Shown here: piece after piece, positions 11,391-23,108 of the stretch | How positions within the stretch are numbered: position 1 is the stretch's first letter | Layout: each line of letters starts with the position of its first letter | Source of the DNA: Pyrenula massariospora | Lineage: Eukaryota; Ascomycota; Eurotiomycetes; Pyrenulales; Pyrenulaceae | Length of the DNA stretch: 64,000 bases | Reading direction: 5' to 3' | Assembly (NCBI GenBank): GCA_021030905.1 | Contig: JAGFMI010000001.1 | Coordinates: 1-64,000 of the forward strand | Translations under genes and position numbers: made by a program | The notes under the pieces: model-generated | Databases searched by the model: none | Seen by the model: the letters and a program-made list of their open reading frames with translations, nothing else | Told to the model about the DNA's origin: nothing

Positions 11391-13293
11391 CCAGGGTCTG
11401 CGTCTCGCTTGTCTCATATTCTTCTAGTCTTAGCACATCATCGAAGGTCCTCTACCAAGACTTTACCCCAAGACCCTCAGCTCGCACTTACTCTATCCCC
11501 TCTCAGCTCAAATACTTTCGTACCTTCGTACTCATATGTACCCTATCTTCTTTTCCAGCCTCGTACCGTTTTTAGCTGATGTAGGCTCCCTGACATAAAT
11601 TTCTCGGTAGAATGCTGGCAGAATTATGCCGGCTTCTAACAACGAGATGAGGATTCCGTTCCCAGTATTCAACTCACTCAGACTACGAGTTGGCAGTGTA
11701 TTCTTTCTTTCGATTTGAGAAGTCGCCAGCAACTCTCGCAACTTAGTGGGACCTCAGCAAATAAATTGCATAAGATTTTTGTCAAGCAATACAGCGATGC
11801 TTCCATCTTTCGGGAATGAAAGCGTGCGAAAGGTTGCCACGACCAACGTGAAGCATGTGACCGGAAAGCATATGACCAGGTAGCTGGACTGAAGAGATGA
11901 AACATATGTGTATGCTTTAAGGTGTCAGGACGAGGGACTAGCCTTAATCAACGAAGGCTCTCGCTAGAGTAGAATAAGCTAATGACTGAGGTAAGAGGCT
12001 TGCCCCATAAGATAAAACTTCATCCGTAGCAAACGGCGCCATAAGGATAGAATGATTGCATGAGGTTCTTGACACAACGCCAGATCTGTCATTGTGCGCA
12101 ACTACGGCGTAGAGCGAGGATTTCCACCTATTATACGCGGCTATCCATACACCTTAACCGTTGATTGTGCATCTTATCTAGATATAGACAGGTAATAAGA
12201 GCTTAGGAAGAAAGGTTAAGTAGATAAGGGAGATCTCCAAAGAGGACGACCTTCTATGCTCACACTCTTATTAGCGTCACTGTTTCAAGCCCTTACTACT
12301 CTTTCGCACTAATAACAATCAGGACATCCCCCTCATAGCCACAGTGTATTCTAAGCGAGATGGCACAATACGGTGTAGAGAGAGCGCAGATACTGATTAA
12401 GCCATTTTACCTGTGTCTCGTGGTTTGATGAATTCATTTGTTCAAGCTCCCACGCGCTAATGCTCCTACCACGTTGCCCTCTTTCTCTTCCATATAGACC
12501 TCAGCACTGCAAGACTATGCGGTTTTCCAGTGCCGACCCGTTCATCTTAGCCTAGAGCTTTCATATCTACTGGGCTAACAAATAGATGTTTCCATTTCCC
12601 TGTCCATTCGCAACGTTATCTTCTATTGTGGAACAGCGCCAACTATTCACAGTTGGCTCCTGCGTTCTCACATTTAACATTCAAGATCGCCGCGCAGACT
12701 TTACTCAATTCACTTGTTATATCACACCTATATCGTCAGCCCTGGTCACCGAGCAGCGCCTGCAGTCATCCTTCGACGAAGACACTGTATTAGCCTCCCC
12801 TCGTATTGTCCTTGTGGACTTCGCGACAAACAAACATCTCGGTCAGCAAGGAACGAAAGAACAGCAAAATAAACAACGTTATTCACATTTCTTAGAGAGT
12901 CGACTGAATTAAGAGCTCGTATATCTTCCCAACCCAAGGCTTTCTCATTTCGATTGCGGGTCGAGTCAAGGTCCTCCACTAGATAGAGAGGAGTTAGTAT
13001 ATTATACATAGAGAGCAAATCCTTCTATAAGCACCAATAATTAGGAAACAGTAACTACTAATAGCTCTTACAAGAAAAAGGAGGATTGTGGCAAAACTAA
13101 ATTTCACGTTTTAGCAACAACTCTGAACTTTTATTGGGGCTTGAAACCTGATGAAGAATAACGACTGCGGTCATATAATTGAAAGCCTGAACCCTTGCTC
13201 CGGATAAGTCATGAACTCTAGGAATATCACGGAATGAATGCAGCCACCCTCTAAGCACCGAGTCGCAGATCTAGATCAAGGTTTAGCTTCTTC
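11391..13293. other. No recognisable gene
   Basis: AT-richer DNA with short ORFs only. On the minus strand near 13100-13260 there are open stretches that could be a further exon of the gene ending at 13294 (a GTATGT donor sits at 13321-13326), but I cannot fix an acceptor. Confidence 0.35.
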
Positions 13294-14020
13294 CTATACA
13301 AGAGAAGGAATATCATAATTACATACGGTGGTTGTAGCCACTCGAGGGGAAATTCTCCTCATTATATTACGTTGACTATATGTGACCCCTTGCCTGCCTT
13401 GAGCATTGCAGCCAGGATATGCTGTACCCATGATTATTTGATTAGTGTGATCTTCCCATTCTGGCCACATAGCGTTATCCTCAGGATTGATAGATCGCAA
13501 ACGCTGTTCAACATAGTCTACAGGACGCTGAGAGGGCGGCAGATCAGGGCGAAGCTTCCATCTTGTGTCAGGATTTTCGTCAATAAGAACATCGTTGTCA
13601 CAATAGTAGCGATAGTTTGAAAGTTGTCGAAATTGTGTTTCTTTCATATCCCGTAGTCCAGAGAGAACAGCTGATTCATGTTAGTTACTAGGCCAGAAAT
13701 TGTATTTCTATAAGATTTAACTCACCTGAAACCTGTTTAACAGCATTCAGTAAGGTCTCAGACCTGTCAGTCTTAAAGATCAGTTGGAAAAGCTCCTACC
13801 GTTAGATCTAGTTACTCTTTTAAGGATAAAGCAATACCTCTTCTGCATATATATCATTATTGTTACGTAACCTTCTTAATCCACTTGCAGCAATACTTTG
13901 GGCACCTGTTAAACCAAGAAGAAATGCATTTTGAGATGTGGTTTTGCAAGTCCAATCAACCCAGTAATAATATCCAGAAACTAAAAAAATCAGAGACAAC
14001 AAAACCAAAATCACTCTCAT
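13294..14020 (-). CDS. Small secreted or membrane-anchored protein, three exons
   Basis: Joining three minus-strand exons gives 209 residues in continuous phase: 14020-13838, 13795-13726, 13670-13294. Intron 1 (13837-13796) starts GTATTG and ends GGTAG; intron 2 (13725-13671) starts GTGAGT and ends ATCAG. The start is the ATG at 14020, giving a hydrophobic N-terminus (MRVILVLLSLIFLVSG), so a signal peptide or anchor. The body has NNNDIYAEE, YYCDNDV and a C-terminal PGCNAQG segment with few cysteines. The layout recalls secreted M35-like metalloprotease relatives, but no HExxH is present. A further exon past a GTATGT at 13326 could read ...FLEFMTY, suggestive of an eroded HEFMHY, but this is speculative. 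Function unknown. It is the only apparently intact gene in the first 17 kb. Confidence 0.5.
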
Positions 14021-17000
14021 GGCTTTGGCGTAAGACTTGGACTGTTTCCAATACACGGTCTAGTCCAAAGGAAATGTGTCTGGTCTTGCCATTTCTTCAA
14101 TCAATTCAGACTTAAGGCTTGATCAACGTGTGAAGGCAGTTCCAACTGGAGTGTAAAGCCAACGTCACAATGGTGGCGTTGCGAGGCGCATCGTCTCTGA
14201 TCTCGTGTGATAAAATTTTTCGGGCCAAGTCCGAATATTTTTTGAATATAGATTACACATTGTCAGAACCTCAGCGGGAATCCTAATATGGTAACACCGA
14301 CAGATCCGCAGTCTGGCGCTTGGGTACACTTGAGAAAGACGAGAGAGTTGGACCAGGGCAATAGTCTTTGAGTTTGCAACAAACCACATTTTTGAGAATG
14401 CTTTCACACCTCGAGATCAAAGAAAGACTACTCTCAAATCTAAATCTAAGTTCATAACTATTGTAACTCCCAAGAGTCACCTTTCCCTCTACGACTTACT
14501 GAGTTTTGCAGGTACGAAATACGCCGATTGTAGCGCATTTAGGAGATATAAAGAAACGGCATGAATTCGGCTCGTTTATCCACGTCCTTGTGTTAGAAAG
14601 ACCTCGATCAGTCTAAATTCTCCATGAGATCCTTGTGCTGAGCGTTCGGAAGCTGTACAGCTTGCATCTGAGTTTGGATTGGTCTTGTAGCCTGTAGTTG
14701 TATTGTGGAAGACTAACAATTGGAGGATTTCCAAATTCTCTGTTTTGGTGTTGTCCTCGCGAAATGTGATTTTTCTCCCGGACTAGAAGTACTTTAAGTT
14801 CTTTATGGCATATCCATCCCATATGGATCTGGCAAGCAAAAGGGATCAACCACACAAGATTTTATTGGTCAATGCTCCAGGCCTACACTTGATGCTGGCA
14901 GATGCACTGCGCCCTGAATATTACAGAGCCAGTCAGATGGTATTGCTGTCGTTAAAAGCCAGAAAGTAGGATATGACACCAACATCTATCAATACAATGT
15001 GGATCCGTACGGCGTAGCGTTTGAATGAATGGTGTGCCTTGGAATAGCTAAACATGGTTAGGTTCAGACTTCCGCGACAGACTTTGTTTGCTGCCATCAG
15101 TCAAGATAACCCAAATTGTTTCACAGATATCTCGCCTCCACTGAATGTTCCGTGTTAATCAAGCCTTTTTCTGAACAAGTCCCATTCGCGTCGAAGAGAA
15201 GGTGAGTTTATAAGCTATGCTCAGATGGCCACATAGAATATTTCTAGAGCGCTGGAGCTTATTGAGCCAGTGGAATGATATTGGCCAAGAATGCGAAGTT
15301 TTGCCAAGTTGGAGAGACATGTCGATCTGATGTCTGAAGGACGAATACACTTATACATACATAGCCAGCTCATCTTTGGGAAATGTGAGTCGTCGAGTGG
15401 TATAGTGTTATGGAAATAAATGTCTGCAGATTACGTTAAAATGACATTTGAGGTTTAAGATTTCGAGCGAAAGAGTAATAATTCACTAGAGGCTCATACC
15501 TGCCCGATTACAATTGAGTAATCATTAGATTCCATTATAGAGCCGGAGTCTGGACTCAGGTACTGCCGCACACCCGGTGGGAATAATTTTCAGATAATAT
15601 CAATGACACATTGAAGTTTCAAGACGAAGACGTGATAGGCGAATCTATACTCTTCTATTAGCTTGTCGTCTCTATAAATAACGGTCGAGGTAGATGCGCC
15701 CCTCAACCTAAAGAAAGACAGCTTCGAAGCTCGGATAGAGTATTCGTGAGAGCGTCGATGCCGTCCACCCAGGATCCAACCAGCAACCCCGCTAAGAAAT
15801 GTCTTGAACAAAATTGCCAAGATCAACCCGGTTTTCTGTTATTATCGACAGTGGTAGATCAGACTGGGAATCTGATCTGTTAGAGGGTCTTTTTACAGAT
15901 GTCTCTTCTGATATACTTAATAGACTTTCGTCTCGGTGGATAAGCGGAGTAGAGATCCTTGGCGATAGGGCGCAGTTCTCGGAGTCAACACCGACAGTCG
16001 ATCGGCTGTTTCAGTCAACTTCCTCAAAATGTTCTGAATCTGATGCGAGATGCGGAAGTACGTGGCTCAGGGATGTTGCCCTCTGCTTTCGGACTACCTC
16101 CGATCAATTGTATTCATGACTCTGACCTTTGCAGAGTCATATCAACATGCACAACGGAAGACAGGTCGTTTTCAATTTCTCAAATTATCTGACCTTTACG
16201 GCGTCCTGCCTTGGCGAAGCATATATATCTATTTGGGTCAACTTCCTATTTGTACGCAGATTAATACTTTATGAGCTTCACCGTGTGTCTCTGATGAACA
16301 TGCGTATCTGAAACATGCAAGGTTTTGGATAGAGCAGCCGCGTGACCATGATTGTTGTCCGCGAGGTGTCCCCTGCTTGTAGATGGGCGGTAGCATGGGT
16401 CAGGGTCCCGGACGGATTCCCCAGCAGTAATGACAGCCAATGATTGTCAATAGATATTAGAATTGCTGACAATTGAAGAACTGTACGGATAAGTTTTGTG
16501 AGATGTTGCAGCGGGCTGGAAGCTTCCGTAAACAAGGCATACCGACCAGCGTCGAAAAAGCGGGGCCGGAAGGCTGTTCCGAAGTTCTCCAAACCTTATC
16601 CGTCCCCGGCTATAAGCCTAGGGGCATGGCGAACGTCTGATCCTCAAGTTGACACCAGTCGAAGCATTTGCATAGAATCTTAATCTCTTCCAACAATCTG
16701 ATGATTTGTTCTTGATCAGCATATGTAGTATGAAAAGCATTCTCTTCAATATCCTCTGCAATGTCATCGTCGAGATAGGGTGTCATCCCCGAAAACTACA
16801 TCTCTAAAGCTAGACACGATGGCAACCCAGCTAGCTGAGCGAGTACAAGATCGAATTCCAGGATGCCATATCCTCATCTGTAAAGCGCCGTTTTGCTACG
16901 ACTCTCAGTCTTCGAACACATGACCTCTTCCAGAAATCTCGTTCGCCCAGATGAGGCGAATAATTCACTTAGCCAATTTTTAACGATCAGCCATACTTGA

Positions 17001-17771
17001 CCTTAGCTTCCTCAGCGCCTCCCTCGATTAATACGCTTTATATGTATCCAAGTTCCATCAGATGACCAAAGGTTTACAGTCCATTTCGACATAGCCGGTC
17101 AGTTAGTCAGGAGAGGCGATGAAGACGGGTATAAAGATATAACAATAGATGCAGACTGACTGTACTGTATTAGATCTGACGGTTTGAGGTCTGAGGGCTC
17201 AAGTCCTTCGAAGCCTTTCAGAATCTCAAACATCCCTTCTAAATGGTATTCTTTCCCAAGACTATGTTTCACCCGAGGTTCCGGGTCCTTTCTCGTTTCC
17301 GGGTGATCAGCTTATAATAGCACTCGGAATCTCTCCGAGGCTGGTGCCGGCTTTACTAGCGTCTTTCACCTTGGCTTTGCATAAAGACCACAAATGCCCT
17401 CGAGCATGGATTTTTAAACTTCTCCCAGAGCCGCAGGCTTGAATTTCCAGTAATGGATGCTGAACCTGCACACATTCTGCGTGATCGGTCTGCTTCGGGC
17501 AATGCCGAACATGCGAAGCACGTTGATCGGCTTTCAGCGTCGTGCTGGAAGACGTGGAACTACAACCCCCACGTGGTCATCCCGGAGTTGAAGTTTCATT
17601 GCAATTTCAGCGAATGCCAACATCAGCTTGCATATGACCGAGTAAAATATCTCAAGAACCGCATGTCTTCTAGAATGTTCCTTAATGGTACTGAGGTATC
17701 TCACGAGGTTTTTAAGACGCCTCTTTTTAACTTTACACGGGCAGGTCTCGACAAGTACGTTCTGCCGCAAT
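14021..17771. other. Gene-poor stretch with short ORFs
   Basis: ORFs of 60-111 codons occur near 15590-16592 on both strands and at 17453-17788. The last, directly upstream of the ankyrin gene, has no recognisable domain and overlaps the next gene's start in another frame. I cannot support a gene here. Part of it must be promoter or leader of the gene at 17772. Confidence 0.35.
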
Positions 17772-20210
17772 ATGGAGCCGGTCTCTAGTGCAGCTGGTAT
17801 TGCATCTCTGGGCTACCAAATTTTTGCGGGAGCCTTAAAGATCCAAAATTTCATCTCTCAAATGCGGGATGCTCGTCAAGAGACCGAGAAGACTGCGGCT
17901 GAATTAGTCACCTTATCTGGCCTCTTGAACGGAATGGAGCTGTCCGAATTGGAACATAATGCTGCTTTGCGCGATTGTATATCCAAGTTGCAAGACTTGG
18001 AGAACTCTGTTGAGAATCCACGGCTTAAGAACGCGAACAATGCGCTTACCCGCTTCGGTGCGTCGTTCCGACACGCCCGAAAGGCCAGCTCATTGAAAAA
18101 ATTGAGAGAGCTTCTAGGTCACGCCAAAATGACCTTGCTAATCGCCATGGTACAGAAAAGTAACTTGTTCGGTCAAGACCTACAGCGCAGCTGTGCAATG
18201 GATCGACAGCTCTACGCACGACAATTTCAAATATTAAAGGAACATGACATGGCCCTATCTCACCAAAACGCTGCAAATTGCAATGCTCTATTAGCAAGAT
18301 TTAATGAAATTTCAGCAGGGTCGAACTTATGCTCTGTGTTGACAACTGCTGAGCAAAGTCAAATCCGTGAAATTCATTGGGAGGAGCTTAGAACGGGAAT
18401 TGCTCGTATGCTGAACAGAATCCAAGACGAGGCATTGAGGACAAATCTTCAGGTTACCCTGTATGAGTCAATGAAGAACCACTTTGACGCGATTGTCGAG
18501 CATTTTCGGAGCCCAAAATCAACATGCCGTCTCCTTACAGATACAAACGACATCCAATCCTGGCCAAATGAAAAAAGCGTCAAGACCACACAAAAGCTCG
18601 AATCCTGCAAGAGTTATTTCTTTGGTGACATATATCTTATCACGGAGGTCTGGAAGAGTTCAGCTTGTATAGAAAGCATACCTAAAAAGAAATACATATA
18701 TGAGGTACGGTCGACTTACGCTTTTCATCCATCCAACCCCACAATTTCACGTGGTTTCTTGTATGGGCTTCAGATTCGACTAGAAAATCGAGCTAGCCAA
18801 GGTTGGAAACATACACTGAGAAATTTCAATGTCGTTCCCGACGACGCACTCATCTTCAAATTATGCAAGCAAAAAGGTAAAACGGCCATCCAAGATCTTT
18901 TTACCAACGGTAAGGCCTCCCCATGGGATATTGATCAGTCCGGATGGACACCACTGCACTATGCAGCATCGTATCACGATTACGACTTGTGCCGGTTTCT
19001 GCTCGATTCTGGTAGCGACGTGCAGGCTCGCACATACCCGGTCCGTAAATCGAGCATGATCCCGTTGGACCTTGCTATGTATGGTTGTCATTGGGTGCGA
19101 ACAGAGGAATCGAAAGTAGTTGAAATGATGCGTTGCCTGTCCCCCAGTGCGGATAGTAGCAATATTGTGAATCTGAGTCATGTCAGCTTGGCCAATCTCG
19201 CGAGTATATACCGGGAGAATCATAATGGATTGTCTATGAACTTCGGGTCATATGCTATCGCTCTACAGTGGAGCCTCCAAAATGCTCTTAAGGATGAAAT
19301 ATGTAATCCTGAGTATAGTGAATCGTTCATGACCCACATACTTTACAATGTGTCTGGAGTTGTCAGATTTGGAGACATCGACAGAGCAGTCATTACCTTA
19401 CAGCAATTGCTTTCAACAGTCAAAATGAACAATCATTCCACATCGGATGGTGGGCGGATGCTTATTCACATTTTTCTATCTGGCAACCTGAATGTTTCGG
19501 TGCATGGTATTCGAATGTTACTTGCAGCAGGTACTGATCCCCATATCGAGTCAAAAGAAATCAGACCGAGGAACCCAACGCTGATAGCTTCACAATTTGC
19601 GGATACTTTTGGCATTTGGCGTCAAGCATTGATAGAATCTGGCTATGATTTGACCGAATTCGTAGAAGAAAGCCTCCATCGATCATGTTGGGATGGATGG
19701 TCCAAGGAAGCTCTCCTACGTCTCTTTGGGATTGAACTCCAATTACTGTTTTGGCCAATGTATTCGCACACTTACCAGTGTTGGGTGTGCGGGGGCGCCT
19801 GGTGCGAACCTAGGTTTCATTGGTGGTCAGAATTGGTCACTCGCAATATTCGAGCCGACAGCTATGAACCAATCATCAAGTACTCTGAGTTCATCGGAAC
19901 CGAAGGAGACTCAAAATTTTTTGCACTTGAAATAGAGAAAATGCTGTTTGCTGGGTCAATCTCGGCAGAACTCCCTAACGACGAACTTGCCATCTACAAG
20001 AGTGTCTGGCGTTATCCTTCTGACGTCCAATCAACCTGCCCTAGCTGTCTATTGAGGGTAAGAGACGTCGCCCGTAAAGGTAGTTTAAGAGATGCAAGAG
20101 CCTCAGATGTTCTAGAAAGACTACGAGCAACCAACCATCCAGAGGATTCCTTCGCCGCGCCGATTCATAATCACCATTCTCGCTACGAAGACACCCAGAA
20201 GCACGAATGA
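17772..20210 (+). CDS. HeLo-like N-terminal / ankyrin-repeat protein without NACHT
   Basis: A single-exon ORF of 812 residues from MEPVSSAAG. An in-frame ATG 29 codons upstream (17685) exists, but this start matches the usual beginning of fungal NLR N-terminal domains. Residues 1 to about 140 form a helical HeLo/'fungal N-terminal'-like domain (hydrophobic start, then heptad-like helices such as ELVTLSGLLNGMEL). Residues around 385-420 contain one clear ankyrin unit (WTPLHYAASYHDYDLCRFLL) followed by weaker units. No Walker A (GxxxxGKS) is visible, so the NTPase switch typical of NLRs is absent. The C-terminus has paired cysteines (CWVCGGAWC and CPSC), possibly zinc-binding. HeLo-type domains in fungi can act in heterokaryon incompatibility or cell death, so recognition or signalling is an inference. 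It is intact and uses normal codons. Confidence 0.75.
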   Translation: MEPVSSAAGIASLGYQIFAGALKIQNFISQMRDARQETEKTAAELVTLSGLLNGMELSELEHNAALRDCISKLQDLENSVENPRLKNANNALTRFGASFRHARKASSLKKLRELLGHAKMTLLIAMVQKSNLFGQDLQRSCAMDRQLYARQFQILKEHDMALSHQNAANCNALLARFNEISAGSNLCSVLTTAEQSQIREIHWEELRTGIARMLNRIQDEALRTNLQVTLYESMKNHFDAIVEHFRSPKSTCRLLTDTNDIQSWPNEKSVKTTQKLESCKSYFFGDIYLITEVWKSSACIESIPKKKYIYEVRSTYAFHPSNPTISRGFLYGLQIRLENRASQGWKHTLRNFNVVPDDALIFKLCKQKGKTAIQDLFTNGKASPWDIDQSGWTPLHYAASYHDYDLCRFLLDSGSDVQARTYPVRKSSMIPLDLAMYGCHWVRTEESKVVEMMRCLSPSADSSNIVNLSHVSLANLASIYRENHNGLSMNFGSYAIALQWSLQNALKDEICNPEYSESFMTHILYNVSGVVRFGDIDRAVITLQQLLSTVKMNNHSTSDGGRMLIHIFLSGNLNVSVHGIRMLLAAGTDPHIESKEIRPRNPTLIASQFADTFGIWRQALIESGYDLTEFVEESLHRSCWDGWSKEALLRLFGIELQLLFWPMYSHTYQCWVCGGAWCEPRFHWWSELVTRNIRADSYEPIIKYSEFIGTEGDSKFFALEIEKMLFAGSISAELPNDELAIYKSVWRYPSDVQSTCPSCLLRVRDVARKGSLRDARASDVLERLRATNHPEDSFAAPIHNHHSRYEDTQKHE

Positions 20211-20572
20211 AAGGCATAACAGCACCTGCATATGCTTTCTAGGATTCTGCAATCTCTAGGGCAAGTCCTGCTACATACACATCCGCTCATTCCGGTATCC
20301 ATCTTCATTTGCAAGTCGGCAAGGAATCATCTCAGCTGGATCCTGATAATCTGGTGCCCGATATGCGACCTCGACCCTATCAAGAAACTTCAGGATATGA
20401 CCTCATTTTGAATTGTTGTGAGGGACAATCAGGAATCGGAGTCCAGATAGCAAGGAGACTCACTTCGGGAAGAGATATATATAGTCATTTCTTACGGAAG
20501 GGAGTTTATCACTCTGCTATCGTATTAGCTGGATAGTTAGCTGCTAGTTACAGAACAAGGCATCTCTTTATC
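20211..20572. other. Convergent intergenic region
   Basis: 363 bp between the 3' ends of the ankyrin gene (plus) and the GMC oxidoreductase gene (minus). It should hold both transcript ends. No gene seen. Confidence 0.5.
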
Positions 20573-22440
20573 TTACGCTCGATCTTCAAGGATCATCGAC
20601 GCTGCTTTCTCACCGATAGCGTAAATAGTCGCCTGTGGATGACTACAGATATGCAGAGGCATAATGCTAGCGTCCGCGACTCTCAATCCCTTTACGCCAT
20701 AGACACGCAGTCTTTCATCCACAACACCAGCCTGGATCCCTTCACTTCCCCCCATGGCGCAGGTTCCTACAGGATGCCAGTCTGTGATCGTGTTATTTCG
20801 CACCCAAGCTGAGAAATCTTCTTCATGGTCGTCCGATGCTAACGCGATCGCTGAAGGGGGAAACGCACGACCCTTGATTATAGTTGAGAGCGGTGAAGTA
20901 CGGCAGATTTTGTCTGCGAAACCCTGCGCTTTACTCATGATCTCGAAATCAATATCACCACCCGGACCACCATAGTATTGCGGATCTATCACGGGATGAT
21001 CTTCGATGGAATTGCTTTTGATGTGGATTGACCCTTTCGAGAACGGAAGTTGAAGCATCTGAAGCATCGTGCCATATTTCTTACCCGCTTCGGACTTAAA
21101 ATAGGGGCTCCAGTTCCCAACATCGAAAAGGAACTCTACCTGCCCGCGCTGGATTTCTGGAGATAGTTGACTAGCGAGTATACGGTCTCTAGGCGACGAA
21201 CGCGGATCCTGAATCCGACCTTGGAAGGACACTATTTCGTCCGCCGGCATGATTTGCGACAGGGACACATACGAGAGTGCGCATGGCAACATTGATCGAA
21301 TGCCCGTACGTGAGGTCTCATATGCGCGGTCTGCTGCCTCGGCCAATATTGGATCAGCGCGCAGATCGTCAGGTCCTATGATAGAGGCATCGATCTCCCA
21401 GACTGCTGCTGTCATCATGTGGTCCTGGAGGTTCTCACCGACGTTGGGGCTGGAAACCTTGACTTCAACGCCAGCGGCTTCAAGGACTGTAGGCCTGCCA
21501 ATGCCTGATAGCTCGAGTAGTTGAGGGGACTGGATGCTTCCTGCGGAAAGCACGACTTCACGAGATATGTGAACAATGAATTCTTTACCGCCGTGAAGAA
21601 AACTAATCCCTTTGGCAACCCATTCCTCACCTACTTTCTCCAGAAGAACCTCTCGAGCCAAGGCATTCGTGAGAACCTTCAAGTTGTCCCTGGAAGCGTT
21701 TGGCAGTAAGTAAGATGTTGCAGATGAGCACCTTGTCCTTGTGTCAGGGTCAACCGAAGTCAAAGTTGTCCAAGCGCCAAGATTAGAGCCCGAGAAATGA
21801 CTGTCATTAGTCTTCACCCCTAGATTCTCAAGCGTAGCATGCCAGTGCTGGTGCGGGACTGAGAACTCGGCAGAATAGACGGTCTTGACAGGTCCATCAA
21901 TACCATGGTAGTTAGGGTCATGTTGACACTTATGTTTGATTATATGGTGCTTATCCGGCTGCGTCAGGCACTCGGTCTTCTTGAAGAACGGTCTACCAGC
22001 TCATGAGCTTTTACAACATGCTATATCGAGGGAAGAAGCACTCACAAAAGCCTATCCCATCCCCATCCATCATTTCCCAGCTCCTCCCATGCATCATAAT
22101 CCTGCCGGTTACCTCGGTTCCAGGTCATGAAATTGATGGCACTTGACCCGCCTAGAACCTTTCCCCGCGGCCATGGCAATGCTCGACCATTTAGGCCGGC
22201 TTGAGGAATAGTGGTAAATTGCCAGTCATGTTTGCTGCCAATGCTTTCACCAAAACGCCCTGGTGTATTGATTGTATGATCATCAAAGTCTGCTGGTCCT
22301 GCTTCTAGAACACCAACTGCAATGTTGGGATGCTCGCTAAGACGCGCAGCGGCGACGAGGCCGGCGGTCCCACCACCGACAATAAGGTAGTCAAATTGTT
22401 TTTTGCAAAAGTCATCTGCCGAAACAGATGGAACTGACAT
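20573..22440 (-). CDS. GMC-family FAD oxidoreductase
   Basis: Two exons, 22440-22046 and 21992-20573, flank a 53-bp intron (GTGAGT...TGGTAG) and give 604 residues, the normal length for glucose-methanol-choline oxidoreductases. Residues 21-28 form the FAD dinucleotide motif VGGGTAGL. PRGKVLGGSSAINFM follows (GMC signature 1). The C-terminal WHPVGTCAMGG carries the catalytic His (about 538), and SHPQATIYAIGEKA carries the second active-site His (about 583). There is no signal peptide, so it is probably intracellular. Relatives include choline, aryl-alcohol and glucose dehydrogenases and enzymes in secondary-metabolite clusters; the substrate cannot be read from sequence. The stop TAG lies at 20573-20575. 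It faces the ankyrin gene tail-to-tail and shares its promoter region with the F-box gene. Confidence 0.9.
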
Positions 22441-23108
22441 TTCTCATACCATGTAATGGTACTTTTGGTAAAGCAAGTGTCAGATATATGTACCAACTAA
22501 TGAAAGTGGTAGATTCTACATTTAGGGCGAAGGCCAAGAGACGCCACACAACGCCGGCAAGACAGGTCCCTTACCTCATCTGTGAGAGTTCGAAAGTAAA
22601 TATCATTTAGAATGCTGGCACTATCTACAACGCCCATGATAAGTATTAGTATCAGTCTTGTCCGTTCTCCAGGCATCAATGTCCTTTTTAACACCAAGCT
22701 GCGAACGCTGGTAAAAGCCCCCCTTAGCGTTTCTACCAAGGCATTCTAAAATGCTTGGAACGATTTGCTTTGGGAGGCCAACCGCCCCCGCAATGACCCG
22801 CTTTTAGCCTTCCAATGCCTGATCACCGCTAAAAGCGGGGGAACAATACCAGGATGGGGGATATTCCAAGGGAACACTCCCTAACTTCTCTCCAGCATTT
22901 ACACCGGCATTCACAACATGTCCAACGAACATTAGCAGGGTCTTATGAAGACGCACTGATCATAAAGAATACTTTCAATTCTATTGGATTCACTCTATAG
23001 TGAAGATTGTTATCATCTGCCCTTCTTCTGTTTCCCTTTGGGAGCACAAGATCTCCTTTTCGAGGTTCGGGACAGCGTTTACGTCAACTCATACCTCCAA
23101 TCATTTCG
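22441..23108. other. Divergent promoter region, GMC gene / F-box gene
   Basis: 668 bp between two start codons on opposite strands. It contains the 12-bp inverted repeat at 22797-22839 described separately. No gene seen. Confidence 0.5.
22797..22839. promoter_or_regulatory. 12-bp perfect inverted repeat in a divergent promoter
   Basis: CCCGCTTTTAGC (22797-22808) and its exact reverse complement GCTAAAAGCGGG (22828-22839) are separated by 19 bp. They sit between the divergent GMC and F-box starts. The spacing suits binding of a dimeric regulator (fungal Zn2Cys6 proteins often bind inverted CGG triplets, and here the arms contain CCG/CGG). It could also be a DNA or RNA hairpin. The role is inferred. 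Confidence 0.45.

Noticed and set aside
15590-16592. Cluster of ORFs of 60-104 codons on both strands
   Set aside because: Overlap in opposite directions, no motif, no splice joins that extend them.
17453-17788. 111-codon ORF upstream of the ankyrin gene
   Set aside because: No recognisable domain; more likely leader or promoter sequence of the downstream gene, although an upstream exon cannot be excluded.
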